From NCBI GenBank assembly GCA_023213315.1, contig JAKCPI010004278.1, positions 62,001 to 126,000 of the forward strand: 64,000 nucleotides of DNA, in the 5' to 3' direction. The position numbers were made by a program, and so were the translations under genes. This DNA is from Euborellia annulipes (taxonomy: Eukaryota > Arthropoda > Insecta > Dermaptera > Anisolabididae). Numbering within the stretch: the stretch's first letter is position 1; each line of letters begins with the position of its first letter. Under the pieces are notes generated by a model. The model ran no database searches, was not told where the DNA came from, and was given only the letters and a program-made list of their open reading frames with translations. This document shows positions 12,601-27,300 of this stretch, piece after piece.

Positions 12601-15600
12601 ATTAAGTCATTTCCTTTATGAAAACTATACTTACCTTTTGTTTTCTATCATTAGCAAGCAGCCAGCGCTCTATTTAGATATTTTTAGCATGCATCTAATG
12701 AATTTGTCTCAATGGAAAAAAAAAAATAAAATAAATTTAGAAAGAACAAAGAAAACAACACGAGAAATATTTATTCCTGGGATAAAATTTAATAACTGGG
12801 GTTAAAAAAAGATTTGAGAATTCCTAAATTATTTTTTTTTAGATGAAGTTACTGCTTCATTTTCATTGTACTTTTTATATTGCCTGATTTAGATATCAAC
12901 TAACTAAATACCAAAGCTTATTTTTTGAAAAATCTATAAATTAGAATAATAATATGTGAAATTTAAACTTGAAAAAATTCGCCGTCTAGTTAGAGCTTTG
13001 TTTAAAATAGTTGGTGGTTTTCAAACTCAACTATAACGAACCATTCAATATAGGCTAACTTTTAAGATAAAAATATTTAGTCGAGATGAGTGTGCGCTTG
13101 TTTGGAATATGCTCCAACTGGACTCGAACCTGGCGTTAACCAAGAAAACAGAAAGTTCTGATTCAAGTCCAGGGAGTTAAATATTTTTATCTTAAATAGT
13201 AAATTAAAATATTTCTGCATAACACTGTCTAAAGTTATTTCTAATTGTTGTAGGCTTAATAAATTGAATGCCAACTCTACCTGGTATTTCTAAACGTGCT
13301 TATTGCAAGTCTTGAAGCCCTCGCTTGATAGAAGGTGCAGCTTTCTAAAAGACAATCTTTTTTTCACTGATAGGATTTGGCGCTCATCCCCCCACTCCTC
13401 TACCTCTTGAAATGACTTATGCAAATGATGATGAAATGTATTTATTAAATATGTACTCCAGAAAAAAGAAAATTAATGTGTCGGAGAAATTTTTTGCCCC
13501 CCTTATTTAAAATATTATTTTCATTTAAGCACGTAGCCTATTATTCACCTCCCGAACTTTTTTTAAGTATACCCATTAAATCCATTAAGGCTCCTTCACA
13601 AGAGCAAATTAATAACTCTCATCCATTTACTAAAATGAAGTTTCATATTACAAGCGACCTATATTCACAAAGAACAAAAGCATCCGCGTCGTTTTTGCCC
13701 TCAGCCCAGTGAATAAAAAGATTTGTTCAAATGTAATAAAATACAGGGCCGTTCCTAATACGGTACAGGGCCCGATTGGGGATACAATAAGCGGGGTCCC
13801 ATTTGGGCATGTTCTCCGATTATTTGCATAATCGTCAACTAGGATACAAATTAAAACGCCTGTCCCTTGATAAGGAGTCGTATTTTACGTTTTTACTATT
13901 ACGTTTATTCTATTATTACAAATGTTCTAGGAAGATTTGCATATTTTCTTTACGAACATTTATATTGAAATATTTATTTTAATTATCACAAAAAAAAAGT
14001 ATTTATTTATTTATTCTTATTTTTAGAGAATGTAATTTAATTTAATTAAGTCGAATTGAGATTGGTTTGGAGTTGGCCACCAACAAACTTAGACAATGAT
14101 TTGTTTCAAAAGAAAATAAACTTCACTCAAGTTTGTTTGAAAAAGGATCCTTAAATTTATAAAGCTATTCTTTCTTTCTCTTGGGCGTAAATACTCTTTT
14201 AGAAAAAGAAACACCGAGTGGCCTTTTTAAGTAAAAATGTAGCTTTCCATGACCATATCTACTCTTTTATAGAAATCTAATCTAATCTAATCTAATCTAA
14301 TTATATTAAACGAGCAATGTACGTTTGTTTGCTTGCTAGTTTGTTTATATATATGCATATCAGTTCTCGAAAACGGCTATAACGATTTATTTCAAATTTT
14401 AAATATATACTTTTTGTGGTCCCAAAATGAAATTGTGCTAGGTCTCATGTTTGGGAAAATTCGGGTACTAGTACTTTACTGGTGTACTTTTTTAGTTTTT
14501 TTCCAATTTTCTCGAAATTCCCTTTAAAGATTTCTTTCAAATTTTAAATATTTGCTATTTCCGGTATAGAATGTCAACAAGGCCAATTAGTAGAAAAATA
14601 CCTATTATTTAAATTCTATTGTTAAAATACTAATTATTAATTAATTTTATTGAAAATAATAATTTTTAATTGTCTCCAGGCTTACGCATTTCCTGGACAA
14701 CTCGCTTACGTATATTTCATGATTAAAGTTTTCCTATGAGGCACTGTCTCCTCTAAGTATCCACCCAGTAATGTTGCTATTCCTCAAAACTCTCCCTGGA
14801 CTGTTATTTCTTATTTTGGTGTTTTTATTGATGTTTTCATTGAGGAGCAAGTTGTCTCGTTATATTTCTTTCAAATTTTAAATATTTTCCTATTTCTTCT
14901 ATACAAATCAAATTCGCGCCCCTCGAGTATTCGTACTTTACTGATGTACTTTTTTTAGTTTTTTACAATTTTATCAATATAATAAAAAAAGACCGAGCTC
15001 CGGCTCGGTCACCCCGGAACTTTTTTATTAAACGAGCAATGTACGTTATTTGTTTGTAAGCACATGAGTTCTCGAAAATGGCTCTAAAAATTTTTGTTTC
15101 AAATTTCAAATATATACTATTGTCGGTACCAATATGAAATTAGGCTAGACCTTGTCTTTTTTTTCAACTTTTCTTGAAATTCCCTTTAACGGTATCGTTA
15201 AAATTTTGAATATTTCATATTTGCGGTATACAAAACTAATTGTGCTAGTTCTCGTCTTTGGGAAACTTCCAGTACTTTTTTTTTTTAGTTTTTTTCTACT
15301 TTTATCGAAATTCTCTTTAACAATTTCTTTCAAATTTGAAATATTCAGGCTTACTATTCACAGTAGAGAAAATAAATTGCGCTAGGGCTCGTCTTTGGCG
15401 AAATTCGGGTACTAGAGCTTTATTGATGTACATTTTTAGTTTTTTCTATTTTTTTTTTTTGAAATTCTATTTAACACTTTCTTTTAACATTTAAATATTT
15501 ATTATTTGCGATCTAGAAAATAAATTTCGTTTAAGATGTGCGCGTCTGGGGGTGCTAATTTTGGGACTTTCCAGCGGCCACAATTTTGAAGCTATCGTCC

Positions 15601-18338
15601 TCAAATTTTTTTTAAATTAAGGTACGCGTCTCGAAAAACCGTTAAAACACGATTGACTCGAGGCGGCAAGAGATGGCGTTAGTGTTCCCCCATTGGAATA
15701 CACGGAACTTGTTCCATTTCATTCTAGAATTTCCAGCTAATTAATTAAAGGCAAAAAATTAATTATTTTTTAACACAATGATTAGTAATTTAATTATCTA
15801 CAACTTATAGAGCTATTTAAAATATCTACAAATAATAGAAGCCCTTTTTTTGATTTTCGAAAAAAAAAAAAAATTTTTTTAGATTAATCGCATTAAATAA
15901 AATATATTTTAAAAAAAGGAGCTCTATAAGTTGTAGATAATTAAATTAGTAATCATTGTGTTAAAAAATAATTAATCTTTTGCCTTTAATTAATTAGCTG
16001 GAAGGTCTAGAATGAATTGCAATTTGTCCCTTGTATTCCTATGGGGAACACTAACGCCATCTCTTGCCGCCTCGAGTCAATCATATTTTAACGGTTTTTC
16101 GAGACGCGCACCTTAAAGTCGTTTTTGATTTTACTGGTGTACTTTTTTAGTTTTTTCCAATTTTATCAAAAAAAGGCCGAAAATTCCAACTCGGTCACCC
16201 CGAAATTTAAACCAAAGAGAGGATAAGATAATTGTGCGATTTTTATTCGGTTTAATATTATTTACGCATTATGTAGTTATGCTACATATTTTCTTTATAG
16301 GGTTTTATTTTGCAAAAGGTTTTCAAAATAACTATATGCCAATATATCGATTGATGATTGCTTTGATTGGATTCTTTGATGAATCCCAGACTCGAGCCAG
16401 GGATGTTCTATGATTATGATGCGATTACATCTGGACCGAGGGTGTTGATATAATGGCAGAGCAATATCCCTGGTTTGAGTCAAATCAATCATCCCACTCG
16501 TTTCTATTAGCTAAAAAATAATTTCGTTTTTTTTTTTTGTTGGGAAGTAATTAGTTTATCCTCATCCCATTTTATTTTTAATAAATATCTCTAAAATTAT
16601 GCATGCGATCAAAAAATAGTCGAAGAAATAATATCTGCTTGATGGTTAAAAGAAAAAAAAAATATTGTCATTACAGATTAGAGTATTTAATCGGATTTAA
16701 AGATGAACTTGAGAAATTTTAAAAGGATTATTCACTTGATGAGGTAAATTTCAAACAGACAGCGAGACTGACAGATGAACTCTAAGATGTATGTTGATAG
16801 ATTAAGTTTTTTCTTTGATCATTATAGATCCCAAAAACAGAAACGGCCAACATTTTTGGGAGGGGGGAAGGACAAACAAAATTTTTTCTTTTCAAATTTT
16901 ACTGTAGGTCATATTATAATTCTATTATTTTATTAAAAACTAATATTGCTTTTCCAAAATTGTTTCCTCTTTGTTCAAATGCCTAAGCTGGATAAGCTGC
17001 GGATTACGGATCTGAGATTTGAACGCAACTCGGGTTCGAGTCCAGCTTGCCGCAAATAATTCACGATTAGGGTATCTCACCCCAAAGACACAAAGGGCCC
17101 AATTTGAGATGGCCTAAGTGCCTTAAAATGGGAATGATTCCGACTTGGTTACCCAGGACCTGCTGAGGTGTGGGCCAGATAGCTAGGAGCATTACCTCAT
17201 AAAATCCATCCATCCTTTTTGTTCTCTGGAACAGTTTCAGGAAGAATTCTTTTAACTTCTGATACGAATTCATTAATGATTTAAGAATCAAGTTAAAAAA
17301 ACAATAAAAAAATTAAATAAAATTTTTAGCAAACCAAAATACTCAAATTTTATTTTTAAATGTGACTTTTTTGCCCCATTAATTGATATTTAATGATCTG
17401 TTTGTTTTGAAATTATTTTTCCTTTGGATGAAATCCAAAATTTTTCAATTCTTGTGTTGCATTGCTATTTTAATTTTTTTTTTTTTTTTTTTTTTGATAT
17501 TTCTTTGACAGCAGTTGTCAAATCAAAAGGATAAAGATCCATCAGGAAAATGAAATTTAATTCCTCTCCCCAACCACCCTTTGGGCAATATCGCTGTCAG
17601 AATTTAAAAAAACAAACAAATTCAATGACAGATACCTCATTTTACAAATAAATTATAATCTTCTTTAAAAAAAAAAAGTAGCATTAAAAACTTCTTAAAA
17701 TAAATAAAAGTTGATATGATGCAATTCGTGAAATTTTTGAGAAAAAAATACTTCATCAGTTCCAGTTTCCTTTTCTAAAAAAAAAGAAAGCAAAATTATC
17801 CCTCGGATAAGAATATAACTTGAATATAATTTTCGAGTCTTTTCAGTTCTAGTTAAGCTAATCAGATGTTGAGGAGGATGTAGATAAATAAAAATTAGAT
17901 GATTATCAGGTCAATTTATTCGGATCTTCTCCACTACGTTCCTTCTTCAGTTAACAAAATAAAAAATCTGGTGTGACTGGCGCACAGCACACAACTTTCT
18001 CTTACCCTTCGGTAAGAGAAAGTTGTGCACTGTGCTGGTCACACCAGATTTTTTGTGTCGAGATATATTTAGTTTCCCATAGCACCTTAGTTTCAAACTT
18101 GCATTTTAAATGTTGATTGCTTGAAATAAACTATGGTTATTTTTCAAAATTTTAATCTCATATTTGGACATTTTATACACAATATAGATTCGTAAATAAA
18201 TACAAAATTTCATAAGAATTGAAAAAAAAATTTTAAATGCGTAAAAAGTTCCAAAGGGGACCCCCTTTTGAATCGAAATTAACATACAAATCCCTATAGG
18301 AAATTAACATTGTTTTTATGCGAAGATAAGGTAGAAAA

Positions 18339-18372
<34 letters not shown>

Positions 18373-21300
18373 CATTCACACTTTTTCTCATTCACACTCA
18401 CACTCACACACACATTCACACTGTCTTTTCGGCAGCTCAGGCCATATAAGACATTTACGATAACCGTTATTTATGAATTTATATATATTAGGGTCCAGGC
18501 ATTTTTATTTAAGCCATCTGGTATCCAGATGGCTTAAATAAAATCATCGGACTGCCTGGGGTCCGAACCCGCGACGTTTGGTATATGAGGTTAGCACGCT
18601 AACCTCTACACCACGCCCCGTGGGCCGAAAAATTTAAAACGCGTAGAAAGAGAGAAGATAGTTTTGTGAGAGAGAGAGATATGTTTTCTCCGAATAAAAA
18701 AATGGGCGTTTAAATAATAATTGATTTTTAATCTAATAAAAAGAAAAAGATTTAAATTCGGTTACCATGGCAACCATTTATTTCTTCTATCTTTCCTATG
18801 AAGCACAAGAGTAAAGTGTGCTTCAAACAATTTTGAGGGCAAAACGAGAATATACATTTGAAAGAGCATCTAAAAAATAATTGATTTTTGAATTTTAATC
18901 AAAATCGTTAGAGCGAATTTTGAGAAAATCGAAAAAAACTGAAAAAGTACATCAGTAAAGTACTAGTACTTTTTGGCCGATTTTGATTAAAAGCTTATTT
19001 TGTCGGTCCCGGGGGGTGTTTAACTTAAATATAAAATTTCAGCCTCATAGCTCAATTCCTTCATGCTTAAAATTGAACACACACAGACACACACACAGAC
19101 AGACAGACAGACAGACAGACAGACCATGTCGCGAAAACCACTTTTTTGGATTCAGGGGACCTCAAAACGTGAAGATCCATCAAAATCTCGACATCGAATT
19201 TTTGACATGAAACCAATACTTTCTCTCTATATATATATTACATATATACATAGGTAAGAGAAAGTAAAAGTACATGTCTTAGATTACATTTTATTATCAT
19301 ATAAATTATTTAAGAATATTTTTGTGTGGTGTAGCCCTACTCAGCATGCCGGGTTAAGAATCAAATTTGCCCTCAATTTTGTCATAACAAATTATTGATT
19401 GATTTCGCTAGTATATGTGCACTAGCAAAATTAATTACAATTTCTTATGACCAAAATTGAGGGCAAATTTGATTCTTAACCACCCCTGGTGAGTAGGGCT
19501 ACACCATACAAAAATATCTTTAAATAATTTATAGCCTATTAATAAGCAATTTAATCTAAGATATATACTTTTTATTTTGTTAACTATAAGTGCCTGAAGA
19601 AGGAGTCGTTTGAACTCCGAAACGTAGATGATCCGAATAAATTGGCCCGATAACAAGGGCAGATACAAGGGGGGTAAAGGGGGTAATTACCCCCCCCCCC
19701 CGAGATTTGAAAAAAATACTTTTTTTCGCAAACAAATTTATTTTTAATGTAAAATTTTAAAAATTAATACTTAAAAATTTGATTTGTATTTATATTCTGC
19801 TAATCAAGTACAGAATGCGCCTTTAAATTACCGAAATTATGAAAAAATAATGTGCTGTGCGACGAGTCGCACCAGATTACCCCCCCTCCCCGAGAAACAC
19901 CTCTGGATCCGCCCTTGCCTGATAATCATCTCCAGTTTTTTATTTATCTACATCCTTCTCGATAATATCCACCAGGCTGTCCCCTATCTTCATCTGCTAA
20001 TCATATGCCTCATAATTAGTTACATTAGTTCAAAAAATATTGGAAAAATGTAACATTCCCTAAAAGAGTGCCCTTAAACGAAATATAGGGACACAGTCTT
20101 TATCGAACTTTGTAAAAAATACAATAAATCCCGGGGTTGAAAAAAATCCATTAGGCTTTGAATTTTTTTCTTTTTAACATGACCAGGGGTGCATTTCACC
20201 CTCTTTTGGAGCAAGGTCACCTGTTTCTGTTCATAAATCCCTGCACCTGAACGAATTTTTCCCTTTTTTTTTTATACCTCTCCATTTTCCCTTAATGATA
20301 TATTCCCAGGATCCTTCATCCATCACTTATATTTATTCAATTTCATTTAAATATAATAGCTTGATAATTTAGTCGTGAGATTTTTTTTTTCCAAAATAGT
20401 CCAAGTAACCTTCTTGGTTATTAATTTATTATTTTATCCTGTATTTGTTCTTGGTTGTTATATAACTGGTGTGTGGGATTCCTAAGACTCCTCTTCCTCT
20501 CCGAAGGAGACAAGGGCGGAGGTCGTTGTGCGCATCAACGACCCACACGTCGTCTCTCTTGTCTCACCATACGAAACCTGCCTAGTATCGATTAGGGAAA
20601 ATTTCGATTCAAATGATTTAAATAATTTTTTTTATCCGCTTTTAAATGTGTTTATCTGATTTTAGTATGAATGAAAAAAATTAGGAACTTGAATTCACGT
20701 CCTTAGGTTTTTTTTCTATGATACTAATTTGTTTAAAGCTCTCCAATAATTCCAAATTTGCACGTAGTGGACTTAGATTATTTTTTATTTCTATTTAAGT
20801 TGGGTTTTAGTTTATGTGGAGTTGTTAATTAAAATAAAACGTGGCTGTCTTGCCCTAGCAGATGTTCTTATTAGAAAGTAATTCTAATCGAGATAATGGA
20901 AATTGCATGTTAATAAACTTAGGGGGTTGTTTGTTGTTCCTTTCTGAGCTGAAGGTCAAGGAAACGACAAGGTTGACAACCTGTGGATTTAATTACTCAA
21001 TGCATGCAATTTTTACTTAACAAACAAACTCCCCTTCTATTATTAAAAATAAAAATCTGGTGTGTCTGGTCACACAGCACATAACTTTCTCTTACCTTCG
21101 GTAATTGAAAGTTGTATTTTTTTTTCGTTATCAGATATTTTGGAATAAAAAGAAAAATACCAAAGTAAGATATAAACAACTTTTTTTTTTTTTTTTTTTT
21201 AAACATTCACACTTTTTCTCAGGGGCGTATATAAGGGGGGGGGGGCCGAGGGGGCCCGGGCCCCCCCCCGAAATTTCCCAAACACATATAAATATATAGG

Positions 21301-24300
21301 GATATACAGACATCAGCGCAACAAATTTTTCCGCAGAATGGACAACTTTGGTTCCGCAATAAAAAAAATGTTCCGCAAAAAATTTCGTGTGAAAAAAAAT
21401 ATAGTTTCTTAAAAAAAAAATTTTCCGCAGAAAAATTTTTGAGTTCGGGCCCCCCCCGAAAAAAATTTCTATATACGCCCCTGCTTTTTCTCATTCACAC
21501 TCACACTCACACACACATTCACACTGTCTTTTCGGCAGCTCAGGCCATATAAGACATTTACGATAACCGTTATTTATGAATTTATATATATTAGGGTCCA
21601 GGCATTCTTATTTAAGCCATTTGGTATCCAATTGGCTTAAATAAAATCATCGGACTGCCTGGGGTCCGAACCCGCGACGTTTGGTATATGAGGTTAGCAC
21701 GCTAACCTCTACACCACGCCCCGTGGGCTATAAACAACTTTATATCATCTAAAGGATAATTAAATTTCTCGTCCCATGGCATAAAAAAAGTAGCATGTTC
21801 CATTTGAAAAAATCAAATTATCAATGAAAGAAATTTTCGAAATTAGCAAGGCCATATCTCCCAACATAAGAATAATTCCGGGTTACCCATCTGACCTAAA
21901 TTAGTAAATTCCATGGTTAGGAACATCTCATAAGAACACTCCCCTAAGTTTTATTGTTTGCGCGATATTCAATTTTTTTCAGACAGCAGTTTTTTCACAA
22001 AAACCCGATTTGCGGCTAAACGGTTTGTTTTAGAATACATTGCATGGCATAAAGTCATACTAAAATTGGCCTTAGAATCCAAATATGCAATAATATACAG
22101 GGGGGGGAGTTCCATTAAAAAAAAAACAACTTTGATATGGATCACTCTAATAAGAAGTGCAATTGGAACAAAAATATTTTAAATTTGTAGCCCCTAAAGG
22201 CACATGCACGATCAACAAACGCTAATAAGCCCACAATCTTCCTTTCGCGCACTAATGGCCCACCCGGTATAATTTACTTAAGGCTTTAACCTCTAACTCC
22301 CAGATGGGGACTTAATTGTTGCACTGTACCAAATGATTTAAATAAATTTATCGGACTGCCTGGGATCCACACCTCTTGGTTTTAATATTATCAATATTGA
22401 CATTTGTCATCACCTCTAACCTCTCGACCACGAGGAGGGGGGAGATATTATTGTTTTTAAGCAACTAAATTAAAAACAAAGCTTTGAATTAAAAAATCTG
22501 GTGTGTCTGGTCGCACAGAACACAGTTTCCGCCGATATATTAAAATTCAAGATGCGCTTGAGCTTAGCGTAGTTGGTAGCGCTATCTATAGGGGTAAGAG
22601 AAAGTCAAAATTAAAATTTTTAATTACATACCTAATCTCTTCTGAAAGGATCCAGGAAGAGAACCAGCTATGAAATTTCCTTAAATAGCCTACTAATGTT
22701 TTTAAACTTATTGATAAGTTAGGACTTTTCACGATTAGTGTACTTTTTTGTGCAAATCTCTATTAAAATTTTTTTTTTTCTTAATTAAAATGACTTTGTC
22801 CCTTTAAATTTTTGCAAAAAAAGGGCTAATATTTTTTTTTTCTAAATTATTTGACCGTCGCCTTTAAATGAAGAAAAAGATTTCCGAAATATTAGTCTCT
22901 CTTCGACTTACAAAAGAATTTTCTCCCATATCGTTATAAGAGAATTCACCTGCTGAGATATTTTTTGCGTCAGATACAGGTAACATAAAAAGCGAAGAGA
23001 AAAGGGCAACCACGGCCCTTTCTTTTTTTTTTTTTTTGTGGTTCACAAATGAATGAAAGTCAGGGTTGCCTTTTCACGTCACAAGTCAAAAGTCTCTTTT
23101 CTAAACAAAAATTTTATCCATTTTATTTCGTTCTCTAAAAAAAATTTCTAGCGTCACAGTCAGGTCCGAAGATAAATTTTATTCCCAAAGAATTTTAATT
23201 TTTACGGGCAATGCAAAAATCATCTCAAAAATAAATTTATTTTGGACTGGCGATAAATGAACTCTATTATCAATCACCCTATCAAAAAATTTCAAACCGA
23301 AATTTTGAAAATATCATAATTTTTACTTACTCTTACTCTTAATATGGAATATATAGAGCAAGTATTGCGATCAAAAATCAATTATTTTTTAGATGCTCTT
23401 CCAAATGTATATTCTCATTTTGCCATTGAAATATTCAGAAGACCACTTTACTCTTGTACTTGATAGGAAAGATGGGAGAAATGATTGCCATGGTAACAAA
23501 TATAAATATTTTCCCATACTTATAAATTTTACATCTTGAATTCTAATATATCGGCGGAAACTAAATATATCTCGACACGAAAAATCTGGTGGCGGCTGTG
23601 CGACAGTCACACCAGATTCTTAGATTAAAATTCAAATAAATCAACTATTTTTTATATGCCCTTTTATATCAGTGAAATTTTTCGTGAAAATTATTTTAAG
23701 TGCCTTTTATTGATGTAGTTTTTCAAATTCACTTTCCGGCTCTTCCTTCCATAAAGCCAATGTTAAATCCCTATGGGGATTTGCATGTTAATTTCGATTC
23801 AAAAGGGGGGAACTTTTTACAAATTTTTGAAGCTGAATTCAAGATTTGAGAAATTCTTGTATTAATTGTGAAAAAAAACCATTTTAAGCGAAGCTACGTA
23901 TTCTTTTTAAAATGACTATAATAGCAGATCGTAGTGTTATAATGTTAGAAAAAGCACTATTTTGGGAGGATATTTCCTATAATTTTTCTTTTTGTCTTCT
24001 GTCTGTGTGTTCTGTTAAAGAAAATTACAAATGCCTCACTTTAGATTATAATAAATTAACAGAAGATTAAAAGTAACATTTAGAATCCCTATCAGTGCCT
24101 TGGGGGGGGGGGGATCCAAATCCTTCCCGAAATTCAAAATAGATAATAAATATATCTTTAAAAGGAGGGGGTTATTTTCCGGATCAACGGCCTTTCCCCT
24201 TCCAAAAAAAATTCTTGCTATAATCCTGATCCATATCAAAAGCATTTTACTTTTTCCCTTTCTCTTACCAATATATAAAGTTAAAAAATATTGCAATCAT

Positions 24301-27300
24301 ATTAAAAATTCGATGTCGAGCTTTTAATGGAAATATGCGTTTTGAGGGTTCTGAAAAAGAGTTTCGCAAAACAGTCTATTTATCTCTGTGCGTGTGTGTT
24401 CGTGAACATAATATCTCAATAAAAAAAAATTATTAAATTTTGTATTTAAGCAGGATTCTAAGGGACTTTGCTGCCAGGAGATTAAATAAAAAAAATCTTT
24501 TATTTAATTTTTTATTCGCCTACATTTCGGTCGCCAAACACAACCTTCATCCGGACTGCAAAGTTCCTTCGGATCTTGACTAAATCTTCACAGCCATAAA
24601 AAATTAGGTTTACTATTCATATTTAAGTTATGTACGGGGGGTACCCCTGGCATTCACGGCGAAACTTTTGAATAAAATCGTCCAAAAAGTATTATTATTT
24701 TACTGATGTTCTTTTTTTTTCTATTTTCTCAAAATATTTAACGAAAGGAATTTGGTTTTTGAAAATTTTGCAATTGCAGAGAGACCTTTAAGATGACTTA
24801 TCTAAACGGTTCTCGAGATCATATCTTGATTTTTAAAGCAACAGCTCTCGACATTCCTACTTATCTCCCCATATCATTCTGCAAAGGTTAAAAACAAAAA
24901 CAGCTGGTCAATTCTCAATTCATTTTTTTCTTTTTAATCAGAATATGTTAGAAAGAGTTTTGCAATTCTTTTTTCTGAGGGTTGAAGAAAGTCCCCACTT
25001 AGATAAATAAGTTCAAAGAGTATAAAAAGGTGTGGCTGCGTTGTCCTGCTACCTGGCGGTCGGCGAGTGACTCTGGCGCCTCGTTGGTTACGCCTAGCTG
25101 AGGCGGCCACCTGCTATAGCCAGCCATGGAATGAGTTTAGGGCGAGGCAGCCAGTCAGTGCAAAGCTTCGACTCTTTCAGTGACATTCTCATCTTTCTGC
25201 TTATTTTCCTTACATTCTCAAGAGTATTTATTGGGAACCCAACATAAAAGTCTTCGTCTCAATATCAAGGTATCATCATCGCTCGTTCAGCTCTCCTCTT
25301 AACGATCTAACATCTTATTTATTATTAACCTCACTCACTCATGGCAACAACGTAAGCATTTAATTTAAAAAGAAAAAAATAGAAATCTTTCTTTAACCCT
25401 TTCTAGATATTTTATTTTATTAAATCGTGACTCATCAGCTGACATGTCAAAATGAATTCCGTCGTTGCAATAAAAATAAATATTCACTTGAACCGTTAAT
25501 TTTAAAATTTCTTCATTATTATGTATTGGAGATGAGGATCTTCAACAAGAAATTTCCACTCCCATTTTCTGCAAAACAATTTGCTATTTATGATTTTGTT
25601 GTAGAAATAAAAGGTACTGTAATTATTGTTTTCTAAAAAAATACATTTTTAAAACAAAACAAATCACTTAATAATCGAAAAAGCATTTCAAATTTTATAA
25701 TTTTATATCTTGAATTCAAATGTACCATAATGTCGAAAACTAAATATATATGTCGACACGAAAAATCTGGTGCGACAAGCACAGAACACAACTTTCGATT
25801 ACCGATTGTTTCAAAATTTGGTCTTGTTTTCGCCCCCCTTTAAAAATGTTTGTATTTGACAAATTTTCAAAGAGAATAGATTTTATCAGCAATTTTATTT
25901 AATCAAACTTCAAAATACCCCAGTCAGGATTTACATAGTTATACCTTCACTGTTTCTTCTTGATTGGAAGTGGTCCAGCAAATAGGCAAATTTTTCTTTT
26001 TTTTTTTTTAATGAATTTTGTTTATTCTTTTTTTTTCTAATTACTGTACTTTCTTTTATGTTGTTTTCTTTGGATTTATCAAAAAAGATTCCAAATAGGG
26101 CGTAGTTCGCACTATATTTTGCCTTATCAATGATTGTATACAGCACCCAAGCCCATCCGCACACAATCATTCAAAAAATTCATATTCTTCTTATAAATTT
26201 AATTTGGAAAATTTTACATCTATAGGGTTAAGGTGTTTTCGGCCATGAACAAACATGCTTAAACTTCCACATATATATTTTTTTTAGAATGATGAAGGAA
26301 GAGAGGATGTCAGCCAAAAAGGAGCCTCTATCGAATAAAAATCTCCACTTAGAAGACGTTTCGGGTTTTTTTTTGTATTTTGTATTTTTTTTTATATAAT
26401 TTTGTATATTTTATATATAACAACTCTATCTGCATCTCAATGGTGTATACCTTGAGATCCCAATAATCTCTTAAGAACTGATGATGGATTTATTTAATTA
26501 AACCCGAAACGTCTTCTAAGTGGAGATTTTTATTCGATAGAGGCACCTTTTTGGCTGACATCCTCTCTTCCTTCATCATTCTAATCGCTAAACAGCCACT
26601 TCTCTTATCAACAATATATTCTTTTTATTCTACGAGTATCAATATTTTCTACCCTCCCCCTTTTAAAATTTTATATCAAAACAAACATGATAAGATCACT
26701 GCTAATTACTTTCTACTCTTAATATAATAAATAAAAATACCCCAATTTTTCAAAGGGGACACCTATTTTCGGACAGAAGGAGTATTACTAAAGTCCTCCG
26801 TTTTATTTAGCAAAGACCCCCGAAATAGTAGGGCTTATGAGAATGTTTTTGTTTAACCTCTGGAAAAAAGGTTTCCCCAAAAAATTTTGATACTGAGTCT
26901 TCTCAAAGTCTATCATTGTTGCAAAGGTCAACAAACATTCGCTTCATCTAATAGAATTAATTGAAATAACATATATACTATAACAAGTGAAATTTTGTGT
27001 CAGAGTAATTATTTAAGTGAAATTTGTCACGCTGGGGTTGATAATTAAAATTTCTTCTGTTCGATATTCAAAATCTATTAATAAAACCCAACTAAAAGAC
27101 ATTTTTATTTTGGAATTCGTGATAAGCATCAATCCGTTCAAGATGGCAATAAATTTCGAGATGTTTGTATTGATTGGAGACTTTGAGGTTTCAGTTGAGT
27201 TAGTTGAGAAGTTAATTGATTCTTCTATTATTAGACTTTGCTTTACTATAAAAGAATATTCTCAGTATTTCATTTAAAAAAGTAAAAAAATTTTAAGTGA

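Larger units (their letters stand above)
17958..19268 (+). mobile_element. Repeat R1, longest copy, interrupted by SINE-A
   Basis: Begins atctggtgtgactgg and a hairpin with ctttctcttacc/ggtaagagaaag. It continues through shared blocks (tttgaatcgaaattaacat, acatcagtaaagta, ggggacctcaaaacgtg) and ends ggtaagagaaagt. Related copies or pieces are listed at 21048, 22487, 23350, 25690, 28000, 34660, 47170, 51200 and 51870. No coding capacity is recognised. The right end on the minus strand reads actttctcttacc, like the left hairpin, so the ends may be inverted repeats. Confidence 0.7.

Noticed and set aside
18541..18626. Functional tRNA gene
   Set aside because: Box A and B are present, but the head continues into a repeated body with poly-A and recurs in the window; it is a SINE head.
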